Shown here one piece after another: positions 51,853 to 60,920 of a DNA stretch of 64,000 nt; within the stretch, counting starts at the first letter, position 1, and each line of letters begins with the position of its first letter. The notes under the pieces are model-generated. The model worked only from the letters and a program-made list of their open reading frames with translations, was not told the DNA's origin and did not search any database. Location of the stretch: contig RAYF01000010.1 of assembly GCA_003611745.1 (NCBI GenBank), positions 55,264 to 119,263 on the forward strand, written 5' to 3'. The stretch is from a bacterium D16-36 (lineage in GTDB: Bacteria; Bacillota; Clostridia; Lachnospirales; Lachnospiraceae). Made by a program: the position numbers and the translations under genes.

Positions 51853-52232
51853 AATACTTATTAGATTCCCATATTTTGATTTGGGCGCTGTTTGCTGATG
51901 AGAAACTGCCCCGGGAAGCTTATGCAATCATCAACAACCCCAAAAATGAAATTTATTATAGCGTTGCTTCTGTTTGGGAAATTGGAATCAAGCATGGTAA
52001 ATTACCAGAAAAAATGCCAATTTCCAGCAGGCTGTTAGATGAAAGTTGCGACATGGCAGGCATGCTGTCCTTGCCAATAACGAAAGAACATGTTTTTGCA
52101 GTGATGAGCCTGAGCCGTGCGAATGACACACCACCTCACAATAATCCATTCGATAGAATACTTATCGCTCAGGCGAAGAATGAAGGTATGGTTTTTCTGA
52201 CACATGATCATTTGTTGAAAGACTATGAATAA
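51849..52232 (+). CDS. PIN-domain (VapC-type) ribonuclease toxin
   Basis: The 127-residue protein has the PIN acidic residues in order: Asp in YLLDSHILIWAL, Glu in SVWEIGIKHGKL, and Asp residues in NNPFDRILIAQA and LTHDHLL. PIN toxins cut tRNA or rRNA when their antitoxin is degraded. It overlaps the antitoxin gene by 4 nt, so production is coupled, and a hairpin terminator follows 20 nt after the stop. The pair is complete and likely functional. Confidence 0.9.
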   Translation: MKYLLDSHILIWALFADEKLPREAYAIINNPKNEIYYSVASVWEIGIKHGKLPEKMPISSRLLDESCDMAGMLSLPITKEHVFAVMSLSRANDTPPHNNPFDRILIAQAKNEGMVFLTHDHLLKDYE

Positions 52233-52254
52233 GATTGCGTCAGGACACTATCTA

Positions 52255-52292
52255 TTTGAAAGGCATCTGTTATAGCAGATGCCTTTCTTTAC
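52255..52292 (+). terminator. Terminator of the toxin-antitoxin operon
   Basis: GAAAGGCATCTG and CAGATGCCTTTC form a 12-bp stem with loop TTATAG, followed by CTTTA. The rest of the gap to 52557 shows no gene. Confidence 0.7.
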
Positions 52293-52557
52293 ATTCAATG
52301 TAACATAATCATGACAGGAATCCAGATATGGATTTTTTCCAACACCTTTTGTCCTTAATATCTTTTTATAGGATTTAAGTTTTGGTTTTAACGCCTTGGT
52401 AATGGCTTTTGGGCAAATCCTTTTAAAATGTAGGCATCTAAAGGTAACAGGATACACATATCTGTATACTCTTGCCGCTCCGCTTTCAGAGTGCAGATAT
52501 GCGATACAAAAGATACGGTTTTAGCTGTGCAATACAAGTAAACACCTCACAGGTGTG

Positions 52558-53619
52558 CTATACTGCTGGTTTACTGTATTTTTCCACAACACGTTTTACC
52601 GATGAAAGATATGCCGGACCAAATAAATTCAGATGATTTAAAAGATGGTAGAGGTTATATAAATCACGGCGGTGTTCATAATCAGGATACATAGGCGAGG
52701 CTTCCCTGTAAGCGGCATAAAATACCGGAGGGAAGCCGCCAAAAAGTTCTGTCATGGCAATGTCTGCTTCTGCATGTCCAACATAAACAGCAGGGTCGAT
52801 AAGCCATGCCTTCCCATCATTTCCGGTAATGACATTTCCAGACCATAAATCCCCATGCAGGAGCGACGGATGCTCCGGCTCTATGAGTATCTCATCCAGC
52901 CTTTCCAGTAAGGTATCTATATTATCCCGGTCCTTTTTGTCAAAATAGGCAGCGGCAGATTCAAATTGTGGTTTCAGACGGCAGTCACGGAAAAAGGAGC
53001 ACCAGTTATTTTGCACTGCATTTTTTTGATTTTTTGCACCAATATAATTATCATGGATAAATCCATATCTTCCTTCCGTAACAAAATCTGTTGTCTCTGC
53101 CTGATGCATACATGCCAGTTCCTGTGCAAAAGTTTCCCAATAATTTGCAATCCGTTTCTTTGCTGTGATAAATTCCAAAAGCAAAAAAGAGCAGCCCCTT
53201 CCATAATCCACTCCACTGCCTAATATTTGTGGCGTACCAATAGCATTTGTATGTACAATGGCATTTAACCCGGCTGCCTCCGTTGTAAAAAAAGACGCAT
53301 TTTCTATTGTATTTGACTTCATGAAAACAGAAGTCCCATCACTTAACATCAATCTGTATGCCTGATTAATATCACCTCCGGCAACCCGTTCCGTCCGTAT
53401 TATTTTAACACTGCTTCCAGATCCAATACCCTGAAGCAGGCTACGGGACATGCCCTGATCTCTTTTTAGCAAATCTTCCCCAAAAAGCAGGGTATCTGCC
53501 CCCGCGGGCGCGCCCGAATGATGCAAATTTATTTGCCCATCCTCACTTTGCCTTCGCGCGAATAAAGAATCCAGTGCACCTTCTAAAGAAGAAAATTGCT
53601 GTAGTTTTGTAACAGGCAT
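52558..53619 (-). CDS. Fructosamine kinase-like phosphotransferase
   Basis: Residues 58-350 match the fructosamine kinase/aminoglycoside phosphotransferase fold: VAGGDINQAYRLMLSDGT, FMKSNTIENASFFTTEAAGL, and the catalytic loop SLLHGDLWSGNVITGNDGKA with WLIDPAVYVGHAEADIAMT. These enzymes phosphorylate ketoamines to start removal of sugar from glycated amines. The first 57 residues (LQQFSSLEGALDSLF and on) are extra compared with the usual length of about 290, and their role is unknown. GGGGAGGAC lies about 12 nt upstream. Confidence 0.88.
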   Translation of the reverse strand: MPVTKLQQFSSLEGALDSLFARRQSEDGQINLHHSGAPAGADTLLFGEDLLKRDQGMSRSLLQGIGSGSSVKIIRTERVAGGDINQAYRLMLSDGTSVFMKSNTIENASFFTTEAAGLNAIVHTNAIGTPQILGSGVDYGRGCSFLLLEFITAKKRIANYWETFAQELACMHQAETTDFVTEGRYGFIHDNYIGAKNQKNAVQNNWCSFFRDCRLKPQFESAAAYFDKKDRDNIDTLLERLDEILIEPEHPSLLHGDLWSGNVITGNDGKAWLIDPAVYVGHAEADIAMTELFGGFPPVFYAAYREASPMYPDYEHRRDLYNLYHLLNHLNLFGPAYLSSVKRVVEKYSKPAV

Positions 53620-53694
53620 ATATTTTTTGTCCTCCCCATGATTTTAATATTACTGCTTTCTATTGCTTCGGAAGTTAAATATCGCATGATTCTG

Positions 53695-53790
53695 CGAAGC
53701 ATAAATTTTCGGCTACATCTGCCAAAAACATGTGCGTAGTGGTGCTGCAGCAAGTTTTTTGGCAGAATGCAACTGGGAATTTATACGAGT
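53695..53790. repeat. Nested inverted repeat, possible diverged hairpin element
   Basis: ATAAATT/AATTTAT flank an inner pair TCTGCCAAAAA/TTTTTTGGCAGA around a centre reading GCGTAGTGGTGCTGC, which is loosely like the TAGCGGGCTA apex of elements E1-E4. The TAGGAACTG outer repeats are absent. The rest of the 53620-54082 gap has no convincing gene. Confidence 0.4.
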
Positions 53791-54082
53791 AAAAACTGCA
53801 ATATTACACCGCTGAAGTAATAAGAATTTGCCCATGCTATAACAAAAGTATATGTTTCTTTTGCCATTACGTCAAGTGCGTCTAAAACAGTGGGTAAAGG
53901 CACATGCAGCAACAGCAATTACGGAATCACAGAAAAGTCAAAACTTTCTGTCAATAATTCTAGCGTCTTTTTTGCGCCCAAAAGTAGGCTATTTTCTGAT
54001 AATGTTAAAATGCGTTGCTTGTAGCAACGGGCAATTCTTCATATAATTGTGGTAACGATTAAAAAGAAGGAGGTTATCCCTA

Positions 54083-54592
54083 ATGCTTAACGAAAATATT
54101 AAAGCAATCAGAAAATCAAAAGGACTTTCACAACAAGAACTGGCTATCAAGCTGAATGTGGTGCGGCAAACAATTTCTAAATGGGAACAAGGATTGTCAG
54201 TTCCCGATTCTGATATGTTAGTCCTCATATCAGAAGTGTTGGAAACACCCGTAAGCACATTGCTTGGAGAAACTGTTGTCGAAGCAGAGGCTGATAGCTT
54301 AAAAGCAATCTCTGAAAAATTGGAGGTGATAAATTTGCAGCTGGCACAAAGAAAAACCACGAGAAGAAAAATTATCCATTGGTCGCTTATTTCGTTATGT
54401 GCAATCATAGTAATAGTTTTTGCAATCTTATCGGTAATAGAAAGCCCTTACTTGAGATGGAATTATAGTGACCCCGAAACCGCTGTTCTCGGAGTGGCAT
54501 TTCACTCACTTGAATGGCTGTTTGTCAGAACAGCGCCGATAATCCTCATTTGTGCAATTATTGGAATTTTGTTAACACGGAAGAAAAACTAA
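54083..54592 (+). CDS. XRE family regulator with C-terminal membrane helices
   Basis: The 169-residue protein has a Cro/C1-type domain at residues 3-60 (IRKSKGLSQQELAIKLNVV, RQTISKWEQGLSVPDSDML) and a short coiled linker (about 70-90). Two membrane helices follow (about 95-117 and 145-163). Membrane-tethered XRE proteins of this kind are frequent in Firmicutes, and their signals are unknown. AAGGAGG lies about 9 nt before the ATG. Downstream are several small hairpins and a terminator, and no partner gene. Confidence 0.9.
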   Translation: MLNENIKAIRKSKGLSQQELAIKLNVVRQTISKWEQGLSVPDSDMLVLISEVLETPVSTLLGETVVEAEADSLKAISEKLEVINLQLAQRKTTRRKIIHWSLISLCAIIVIVFAILSVIESPYLRWNYSDPETAVLGVAFHSLEWLFVRTAPIILICAIIGILLTRKKN

Positions 54593-54698
54593 CTAAAGAG
54601 TTTCTGCTCCGCTGGCAACAAAGCAGAAAATTCTTGTTGCAGGAACGCTCCGCGTTCCTTAGCCACCACACAGTGAGCAGTTTCCTATAAAGTAAAAG

Positions 54699-54753
54699 GA
54701 ACGCCGGGAGCGTGCAAAAACATAGTGTTTATGCGGCTTTCCGGCGTTTTTTA
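54699..54753 (+). terminator. Terminator of the XRE membrane protein gene
   Basis: GAACGCCGG and CCGGCGTTT flank about 33 nt, followed by T6. Two smaller hairpins precede it (TTTCTGCT/AGCAGAAA at 54601-54628; GGAACGC/GCGTTCC at 54642-54658). No gene is seen between 54593 and 54902. Confidence 0.65.
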
Positions 54754-54902
54754 ATTCCTCAGCCAAGCAAAATCAGCTTGTAGGGGAGAGAAAAATTCTG
54801 CTATTTTTTATATTTACCAGAAAAACACTGGTTTTTTTTTTGCAAATGACGTAAAATTACATATAAATAAACTGATTTCTGTACGAAGGAATGGAGGAAA
54901 AT

Positions 54903-56474
54903 ATGGCAGTTACGACTTTTGCAGCAATTGATGTTGGTTCGCACGAAACAACACTTCGCATATATGAAATTTCCAAACGCAACGGCATACACGAATTAGA
55001 CTATGTACACCACACATCCCGTCTGGGCTATGAAACATATTCCACCAGGCATGTAAGTTCACACTCTATTGAAAAGCTCTGCAAAATCCTCAATGGCTTT
55101 TCTTTAAAATTAAAAGAATACAGCGTATCTGACTACATGATTGTTGCCACCAGTGCATTGCGCGAGGCAGATAACAACCTCATTGTCTTGGATCAGGTGA
55201 AGCAGCGCACCAGTTTCCAGATAAAAATATTGAGCAACTCCGAGCAGCGTTACCTCTGCTATAAGGCTATTGCATTAACACCAAATTCTTTTCATAAATT
55301 AATTCAGAAAGGGACGCTTATCGCAGATGTTGGCGGCGGCAGCATACAGCTTTCCATATTTGACAAAAATGCCCTGATTGCCACGCAAAACTTTCCTCTT
55401 GGCTCCCTGCGCATACAGGAGATTCTGCAAAATATGCGCAATGTCACCGACAATTACCAGAATCTGGTCTATGAATATATTTCCCACGACCTGCATGTCT
55501 TCACGCAGCTTTATCTGAAAGATATCAAAGTGAAAAATATTATTGCCGTGGGAAACCAGCTTTCCAGTTTTGTGAAATATCTTTCCAACCACAATTTTGG
55601 AAATCTGCTGCCCTTCGACTCCAAAGGAAATAAAAAAGATTCTGTAAACCGGAACGAATATGATGAGTTTTACCGCTCCATCATTTCCCAGAAACCGGAA
55701 GAACTGAGCCGTGAGCTAAATATCAGTCTGGACAAAGCCTCCCTGCTGCTTCCGACTGCCATGATCTACCACAATATCTTTGAGGAATCGCAGGCAGAAC
55801 AGATGTGGCTGTCAGGCATCACACTCTGTGACGGCATGGCTGCTGATTTTGCCGAGCGCAAGCTCCACATCGCGCCTGCCCACAGTTTCGCGGACGATAT
55901 TTTATCCGCAGCACGCAAAATAGCAGCGCGCTATAAATGCAGTAAGGAGCACACTGGAATCGTAGAAAGCGTTGCCTTAAAGATATTTGATGCTATGAAA
56001 AAGCAGAATACCCTGACACGCCAGGAGCGGCTTCTGCTCCAGATTGCCGCAATCCTTCACAACTGCGGCGCATTTATAAATCTAAATGATATCGGGGAAA
56101 ATTCATATAAAATTGTCACTTCCACAGAAATCATAGGCATCTCACATAAGCAGCGGATGATGGTGGCATCCATCGTACATTACACAACCGGTACTTTTCC
56201 GGAATATGCACAGTTTGATGATGTTTTCGAAAAAGAAGAATATATTAAAATCGCCAAATTAAATGCCATCCTGCGCCTTGCCGATGCCATGGACCGAAGC
56301 CACCGCCAGAAATTCCGCCATGTAACACTTGTGCAGCGGGGCGGCACCCTGTACATTACAGGACATACATTGTATGACATCACATTAGAGCAGGGCATAT
56401 TTGATACCCATGCAGACTTTTTTGAAGAGGTCTTCGGCATTAAACCAGTACTGAAACAGAAAAAAGAATTTTAA
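54903..56474 (+). CDS. Ppx/GppA family phosphatase (exopolyphosphatase-like) with HD-type C-terminus
   Basis: The 523-residue protein (ATG 54903; GGAGG 5 nt upstream) starts with the ASKHA phosphate-binding loop AAIDVGSHETTLRIYEI and has a second nucleotide-type loop LIADVGGGSIQLSIFDK near residue 143. After about 310 a helical HD-like domain follows (ILHNCGAFINLNDIGE with His/Asp residues, NAILRLADAMDRSHRQ). These enzymes cleave terminal phosphate from polyphosphate or pppGpp. It lies just upstream of polyphosphate kinase in the same direction, so the two control the polyphosphate pool. Confidence 0.92.
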   Translation: MAVTTFAAIDVGSHETTLRIYEISKRNGIHELDYVHHTSRLGYETYSTRHVSSHSIEKLCKILNGFSLKLKEYSVSDYMIVATSALREADNNLIVLDQVKQRTSFQIKILSNSEQRYLCYKAIALTPNSFHKLIQKGTLIADVGGGSIQLSIFDKNALIATQNFPLGSLRIQEILQNMRNVTDNYQNLVYEYISHDLHVFTQLYLKDIKVKNIIAVGNQLSSFVKYLSNHNFGNLLPFDSKGNKKDSVNRNEYDEFYRSIISQKPEELSRELNISLDKASLLLPTAMIYHNIFEESQAEQMWLSGITLCDGMAADFAERKLHIAPAHSFADDILSAARKIAARYKCSKEHTGIVESVALKIFDAMKKQNTLTRQERLLLQIAAILHNCGAFINLNDIGENSYKIVTSTEIIGISHKQRMMVASIVHYTTGTFPEYAQFDDVFEKEEYIKIAKLNAILRLADAMDRSHRQKFRHVTLVQRGGTLYITGHTLYDITLEQGIFDTHADFFEEVFGIKPVLKQKKEF

Positions 56475-56480
56475 AAAGCT

Positions 56481-56519
56481 AAAACACTGCTGCCCTTACA
56501 GGCAGACATCCGTGTTTTT
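56481..56519 (+). terminator. Hairpin between ppx-like gene and ppk
   Basis: AAAACAC/GTGTTTT with an inner CTGCC/GGCAG pair, followed by TTC and an AT-rich run. It may partly end transcription before the kinase gene and so set their ratio. Confidence 0.55.
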
Positions 56520-56532
56520 CATTATTATTTGA

Positions 56533-56556
56533 GCCGCCAAAGGCGGCATGGGAGGA
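56533..56556 (+). promoter_or_regulatory. GC hairpin abutting the ribosome binding site (copy 2)
   Basis: GCCGCC, AAA, GGCGGC is followed by ATGGGAGGA, the Shine-Dalgarno of the kinase gene. It matches the leader at 2588-2609 in 22 of about 24 bases although the two genes are unrelated. Confidence 0.5.
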
Positions 56557-56561
56557 TTATT

Positions 56562-58778
56562 ATGGGAAATAAATCAAACTATTCAAAACCGGAATATTTT
56601 TATAACCGGGAACTGAGCTGGATTTCATTTAACTACCGTGTCCTTGAGGAAGCACAGGATAAGGACATCCCGCTTCTTGACCGATTAAAATTCCTAAGCA
56701 TTACCGCATCCAATCTCGATGAATTTTTTATGATTCGTGTTGCCTCGCTAAAAGACATGGTACAGGTAAACTATACGAAAAAAGATATTGCCGGCATGAC
56801 GCCGGAAAAACAGCTGGAAGAGATTAACAAAAAGACACATCAGCTCGTAAAAGACCAATACCTGACATACAATAAACTCTTACTTCCAAATCTGGAGGCA
56901 GAGCACATATATATTATTGACCACCATGAAAATCTGACTAAAAAACAGGCAGATTATGTGGACAATTATTTCCGCTCTGAGGTCTACCCTGTCCTCACGC
57001 CGATGGCAGTGGATTCATCACGCCCTTTTCCGCTGATCCGGAATAAGTCCCTAAATATCGGTGCCCTGCTGCAGACAAAGCAGCACGACAAGTCCGACGA
57101 GGGAAAAGAACATTTCCGCGAGCTTTATATGCCACACAGCAGGAAAAAGAAAAAGCAGAATATCGACATTGATTTTGCAACCGTTCAGGTTCCTTCCATG
57201 CTCCCAAGGTTTGTAGAAATCCCTTCTGAAAACGACGGGGACAAAACATTTATCCTTCTGGAGCAGATTATAGAAAAGAATATAAACAAGCTCTTCTTAA
57301 ATTACGAAGTACTATCCGTCTTCCCATACCGCGTCATGCGCAATGCCGACCTGACAATTGAGGAGGACGAGGCGGCAGACCTTTTGATGGAGATTGAACG
57401 CCAGCTTAAAAAACGCCAATGGGGGGAAGTTATCCGCCTTGAAGTGGAAGAATCCATTGACGAGCGCCTGCTCCAGACCCTGAAAGACGAACTTCAAATT
57501 AAGGAAGTGGATATCTTCAAAATTAACGGGCCGCTTGATTTAACATTTTTGATGAAAATGTCCGGTTTGGAGGGCTATGACCATCTCCGCAGCAAAAAAT
57601 ATACCCCACAGCCTGCAAAATGGCTTAACGGCAGTGAACATATATTTGATCAGATTAAAGACCATGATATACTGCTCCACCACCCGTATGAGACATTTGA
57701 CCCGGTAGTGGATTTTGTCAGGCAGGCCGCCAAAGACCCTGATGTACTTGCCATCAAGCAGACCCTGTACCGTGTCAGCAGCCACTCCCCAATTATCGCC
57801 TCCCTAGCAGCAGCCGCAGAAAACGGCAAGCAGGTAACAGTTCTGGTAGAATTGAAAGCCCGTTTTGACGAGGAAAACAATATCCTCTGGGCGAGGAAGC
57901 TCGAGCAGGCCGGCTGCCATGTTATTTACGGGCTGGTTGGATTAAAAACACACAGCAAAATAACACTAGTAGTGCGCAAGGAGGAGGACGGTATCCGCCG
58001 TTATGTCCATCTGGGAACCGGAAACTATAACGACAGTACAGCAAAACTCTATACGGACATGGGGCTTTTGACACACCAAAAAGCCATCGGCGAAGACGCC
58101 ACCGCTGTATTTAACATGCTGTCCGGCTACTCTGAGCCTGCTGTCTGGAACAAACTGATCGTCGCCCCGATCTGGCTCCGCGACCGCTTTATCCAGATGA
58201 TCACAAGGGAGAGGGATTATGCAAAAGCTGGTAAAACTGCCTTTATCAAGGCGAAAATGAATTCCCTCTGCGATGCTGAGATAATATCAGCCCTGTATGA
58301 GGCTTCTGCGGCAGGCGTAAAGATTTACCTCGTTGTGCGCGGCATCTGCTGCCTCAAAGTGGGGATTCCGGGCATCAGCGAAAATATTACCGTACGCTCC
58401 ATCGTAGGCGACTTTTTGGAGCACAGCCGCATTTACTACTTCCACAACAACGGATTCGAAGAAGTCTATATGGGAAGTGCAGACTGGATGCCCCGCAATC
58501 TGGATAAGCGGGTGGAAATCCTATTTCCTGTGGAGGACGAGGCGCTAAAGGAAGAGGTTATTGATATCCTTGATATCCAGCTTCGCGACAATGCCAAAGC
58601 GCGCATTATGCAGCCTGACGGCTCCTTTTTCCATCTAAACAAACACGGGAAAGACCGCCTCAATTCACAGGAATATTTCTGCAATGCAGCGCTTGCCGTG
58701 TCCGCAGGCAGGAAGCACGCAGCGCGCTCCTCACGCTGCTTTGAGCCTCTGGTCCATGAGGAGGAAGAGGATTCCTAG
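56562..58778 (+). CDS. ppk: Polyphosphate kinase 1
   Basis: The 738-residue enzyme (ATG 56562 with GGGAGG upstream; the longer TTG frame runs through the leader hairpin) has all four PPK1 domains. The N-terminal region is FYNRELSWISFNYRVLEEA and ITASNLDEFFMIRVASLKD. The two catalytic phospholipase D-like domains contain YETFDPVVDFVRQAAKDPDV, the first catalytic His region YGLVGLKTHSKITLVVRKEE and YVHLGTGNYNDSTAKLYTDM. The C-terminal IYLVVRGICCLKVGIPGISE and MGSADWMPRNLDKRVEILFP follow. It makes polyphosphate from ATP by autophosphorylation on His. The family is also linked to the RNA degradosome in some bacteria. Confidence 0.97.
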   Translation: MGNKSNYSKPEYFYNRELSWISFNYRVLEEAQDKDIPLLDRLKFLSITASNLDEFFMIRVASLKDMVQVNYTKKDIAGMTPEKQLEEINKKTHQLVKDQYLTYNKLLLPNLEAEHIYIIDHHENLTKKQADYVDNYFRSEVYPVLTPMAVDSSRPFPLIRNKSLNIGALLQTKQHDKSDEGKEHFRELYMPHSRKKKKQNIDIDFATVQVPSMLPRFVEIPSENDGDKTFILLEQIIEKNINKLFLNYEVLSVFPYRVMRNADLTIEEDEAADLLMEIERQLKKRQWGEVIRLEVEESIDERLLQTLKDELQIKEVDIFKINGPLDLTFLMKMSGLEGYDHLRSKKYTPQPAKWLNGSEHIFDQIKDHDILLHHPYETFDPVVDFVRQAAKDPDVLAIKQTLYRVSSHSPIIASLAAAAENGKQVTVLVELKARFDEENNILWARKLEQAGCHVIYGLVGLKTHSKITLVVRKEEDGIRRYVHLGTGNYNDSTAKLYTDMGLLTHQKAIGEDATAVFNMLSGYSEPAVWNKLIVAPIWLRDRFIQMITRERDYAKAGKTAFIKAKMNSLCDAEIISALYEASAAGVKIYLVVRGICCLKVGIPGISENITVRSIVGDFLEHSRIYYFHNNGFEEVYMGSADWMPRNLDKRVEILFPVEDEALKEEVIDILDIQLRDNAKARIMQPDGSFFHLNKHGKDRLNSQEYFCNAALAVSAGRKHAARSSRCFEPLVHEEEEDS

Positions 58779-58833
58779 TCTTTTAAAATATTTATAGACC
58801 CCACATCAGACAGCATGCAATCACTTCTAAAAT

Positions 58834-58868
58834 AAATAATCCGGCAGGGGATTCCTGCCGGATTATTT
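58834..58868. terminator. Bidirectional terminator between ppk and the anti-sigma gene
   Basis: AAATAATCCGGCAGG and CCTGCCGGATTATTT form a perfect 15-bp stem with loop GGATT and AT runs on both sides, between convergent genes. Confidence 0.85.
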
Positions 58869-58948
58869 ATTTTTAGGTTTTTTCGACTGTATTTTTTCCT
58901 TTCATTGCCCTTTAGAAAAAGTCTATTTCCTTAGGAGCTATAAGTAAA

Positions 58949-60100
58949 TTATTCACCTTTCCTTATTTTGGACAATTCAAACTCTCCATAAATAATACCT
59001 TTCTCACTATTCTCGATATCATATGCCACTAATACGAACTTTTCTGGAAGCTCCATACCGGTGTAAACCAGCCTGCAGGAATATAACCCATCTCCTTCAC
59101 TTCTTCCGCCAGTTGCATCGAAAAATGCCTGACTCCAGCGTCCTAATCTTTCCTCCCCGATACTGTCCGCGATGCGGAAGAACAGCCCGCCGTCATCCTG
59201 TAGTATTTCTTCCTCTGTTTTTCCAGGATAACGGTAGTATATATTTACATAGGTATTTACATCTGATTTCTCCACTACCACTTTTGTTACAACGGCTTTG
59301 GCGTCCTTTAAAACAATCTTCCCCTTCGCTGCATAAGACGCTTTCCTGCTGGAACTCTTATCCTGCAATTTAAAATTCAATATAGTGCTATACTTTTCAG
59401 CCTCGCACTTCACTGCAACATCTAAATCCTTGTCGTCACCCTTTTTCTCTGCGGAAAGATAGAGATACATCGTCCCATCATCTTCTAATACAGAATCCAA
59501 AGTATAGGTTGACGGGGAAAAATCACTGCTGTCAGCAAACCCATGTCCAATACGAAGTAACTGTAATCCCTTGTCCTTCGCATACTCCCCTATAGTTTTT
59601 TCCTCTTTTATGCCAAGATTTGATACAGGGTCAGATGGTAATGACATCGTATCTACCAGCAGGTACTTCCCCTTTTCCTTTACCTTTGCCTCCAGAACGA
59701 TGCTGACAGAGCCTCGGTCACACAAGGCTTCTTTCACCTTAAAATCAACAGGCATTCCTTCCTTGCCTTCCTTATCCTCTGTCTGTACAACATCCCTCTC
59801 AATCAGTTCAGACGCTTCTTTCGTCAAGGTATTGTTAACAATATTAAAAAAATCACCAATCCCCCAGTGCTGTACTGCCGCATACACACTGGTTGGTACA
59901 ACCATTGCCAATACAGCAACAGCCGCGGCAACTCTCCATGCCCTGCAGTAAGATTTCTTTCTCTTCCTTTGTCCAGCCCCTTCTGTATAATCTTTTTCTA
60001 AATGGCTATCTCCCATATTTAATACCCTTTCCCTCAAACCATCAGAAGCATGGACTTTATCGTACACACGCTTATAATATTTTTTGTTTGTATTATTCAT
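58949..60100 (-). CDS. DUF4179-type anti-sigma factor (membrane)
   Basis: The 383-residue protein has a cytoplasmic N-terminus (about 1-50: YKRVYDKVHASDGLRERVLN) and one membrane helix (about 55-76). A DUF4179-like extracellular start (VQHWGIGDFFNIVNNTLTKE) and about 290 further extracellular residues with beta-rich repeats follow. It overlaps the sigma factor gene by 8 nt, the classic arrangement for an ECF sigma and its membrane anti-sigma. The signal and the release protease are unknown. Confidence 0.85.
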   Translation of the reverse strand: MNNTNKKYYKRVYDKVHASDGLRERVLNMGDSHLEKDYTEGAGQRKRKKSYCRAWRVAAAVAVLAMVVPTSVYAAVQHWGIGDFFNIVNNTLTKEASELIERDVVQTEDKEGKEGMPVDFKVKEALCDRGSVSIVLEAKVKEKGKYLLVDTMSLPSDPVSNLGIKEEKTIGEYAKDKGLQLLRIGHGFADSSDFSPSTYTLDSVLEDDGTMYLYLSAEKKGDDKDLDVAVKCEAEKYSTILNFKLQDKSSSRKASYAAKGKIVLKDAKAVVTKVVVEKSDVNTYVNIYYRYPGKTEEEILQDDGGLFFRIADSIGEERLGRWSQAFFDATGGRSEGDGLYSCRLVYTGMELPEKFVLVAYDIENSEKGIIYGEFELSKIRKGE

Positions 60101-60614
60101 CCTGCCACTCCCCTTTCAACTGCTTTTTTAACATTTTCCGAGCACGCATCAGCCTAGTCTGGATAGTTGTCTCCTTTTTCTGCAGAATATGGGCAATCTC
60201 TTTCACCGGATAATCCTCATAATAGTACAGATGCACCACACTACGGTACTTTTCCGGCAGCGAAGTGACTGCCTCAAAAAGGGCGTCTGCTTCTTTATCC
60301 CTTTCAGAGCCTCCCTGCACATCCACATCTGCTGCCTCAAGTGCCATCTCTATTTTCTGGATTTCCATCGGCTGCATCCTTCGCCTCCATGCCGAAGCCA
60401 GATAATTCTTACAGTCATTCACAGCTACCCGGATCAGCCAGCGCTTCACATGCTCATCATCGGCAAAATCTGTCCTCGTTTCATACAACTTCAGAAACAC
60501 ATTCTGCGTGATATCCTCCGCCTCTGAAAACTCTTTGCAATAATTTACAGCAATACGTAACACCATGTCCATATAAAGCTCCGCATATCTCACGTATTCC
60601 TCTTTCGATACCAC
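60093..60614 (-). CDS. ECF RNA polymerase sigma factor
   Basis: The 173-residue protein has sigma region 2 (YAELYMDMVLRIAVNYCKEF, EAEDITQNVFLKLYETR) and region 4 (LPEKYRSVVHLYYYEDYPVK, EIAHILQKKETTIQTRLMRA). Region 3 is absent, as in all ECF factors. The start appears to be GTG with GGGAGGTGG about 12 nt upstream. It is co-transcribed with, and coupled to, its anti-sigma gene and probably activates its own promoter. Targets outside the operon are not visible. Confidence 0.93.
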   Translation of the reverse strand: MVSKEEYVRYAELYMDMVLRIAVNYCKEFSEAEDITQNVFLKLYETRTDFADDEHVKRWLIRVAVNDCKNYLASAWRRRMQPMEIQKIEMALEAADVDVQGGSERDKEADALFEAVTSLPEKYRSVVHLYYYEDYPVKEIAHILQKKETTIQTRLMRARKMLKKQLKGEWQDE

Positions 60615-60810
60615 TGCCTATCCCACCTCCCTGCAGACAAATTCCCACAAAATAACTCATGCCCGAGTGTCTTTCCCCCTGCATCCCCCTTGTGGATATA
60701 CTTTGAAAGGCCTTTCACTAATATAACAAAATAAAACAGTAAAAAATCACATATCCGGAAAAAATTTTATCACTTTCTTCCTTCATAGCACAGTTTCCCA
60801 ATATAATATA

Positions 60811-60858
60811 AAAAAATGGGGCTGCCGCACTAATTCTAGCACAACAGCCCCATTTTTT
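60811..60858. terminator. Terminator after the second chemoreceptor gene
   Basis: AAAAAATGGGGCTG and CAGCCCCATTTTTT form a 14-bp stem with a 20-nt loop, so it can work on both strands. The inner GGGGCTGCCGCA also occurs beside the terminator at 10380. Nothing else is seen in 60615-60920. Confidence 0.85.
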
Positions 60859-60920
60859 TATACGCCCACGCGAGCAAGCAGGGAAGCCCCCCTACTCGAT
60901 ATTTTAAGTAAATACTGCCT

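Noticed and set aside
52248..52457. 69-codon minus-strand frame after the toxin gene
   Set aside because: It begins and ends around the terminator hairpin and has no start signal. The basic composition arises from A-rich DNA.
53852..54046. 64-codon plus-strand frame
   Set aside because: No ribosome site and no homology by eye; it overlaps AT-rich upstream sequence of the XRE gene.
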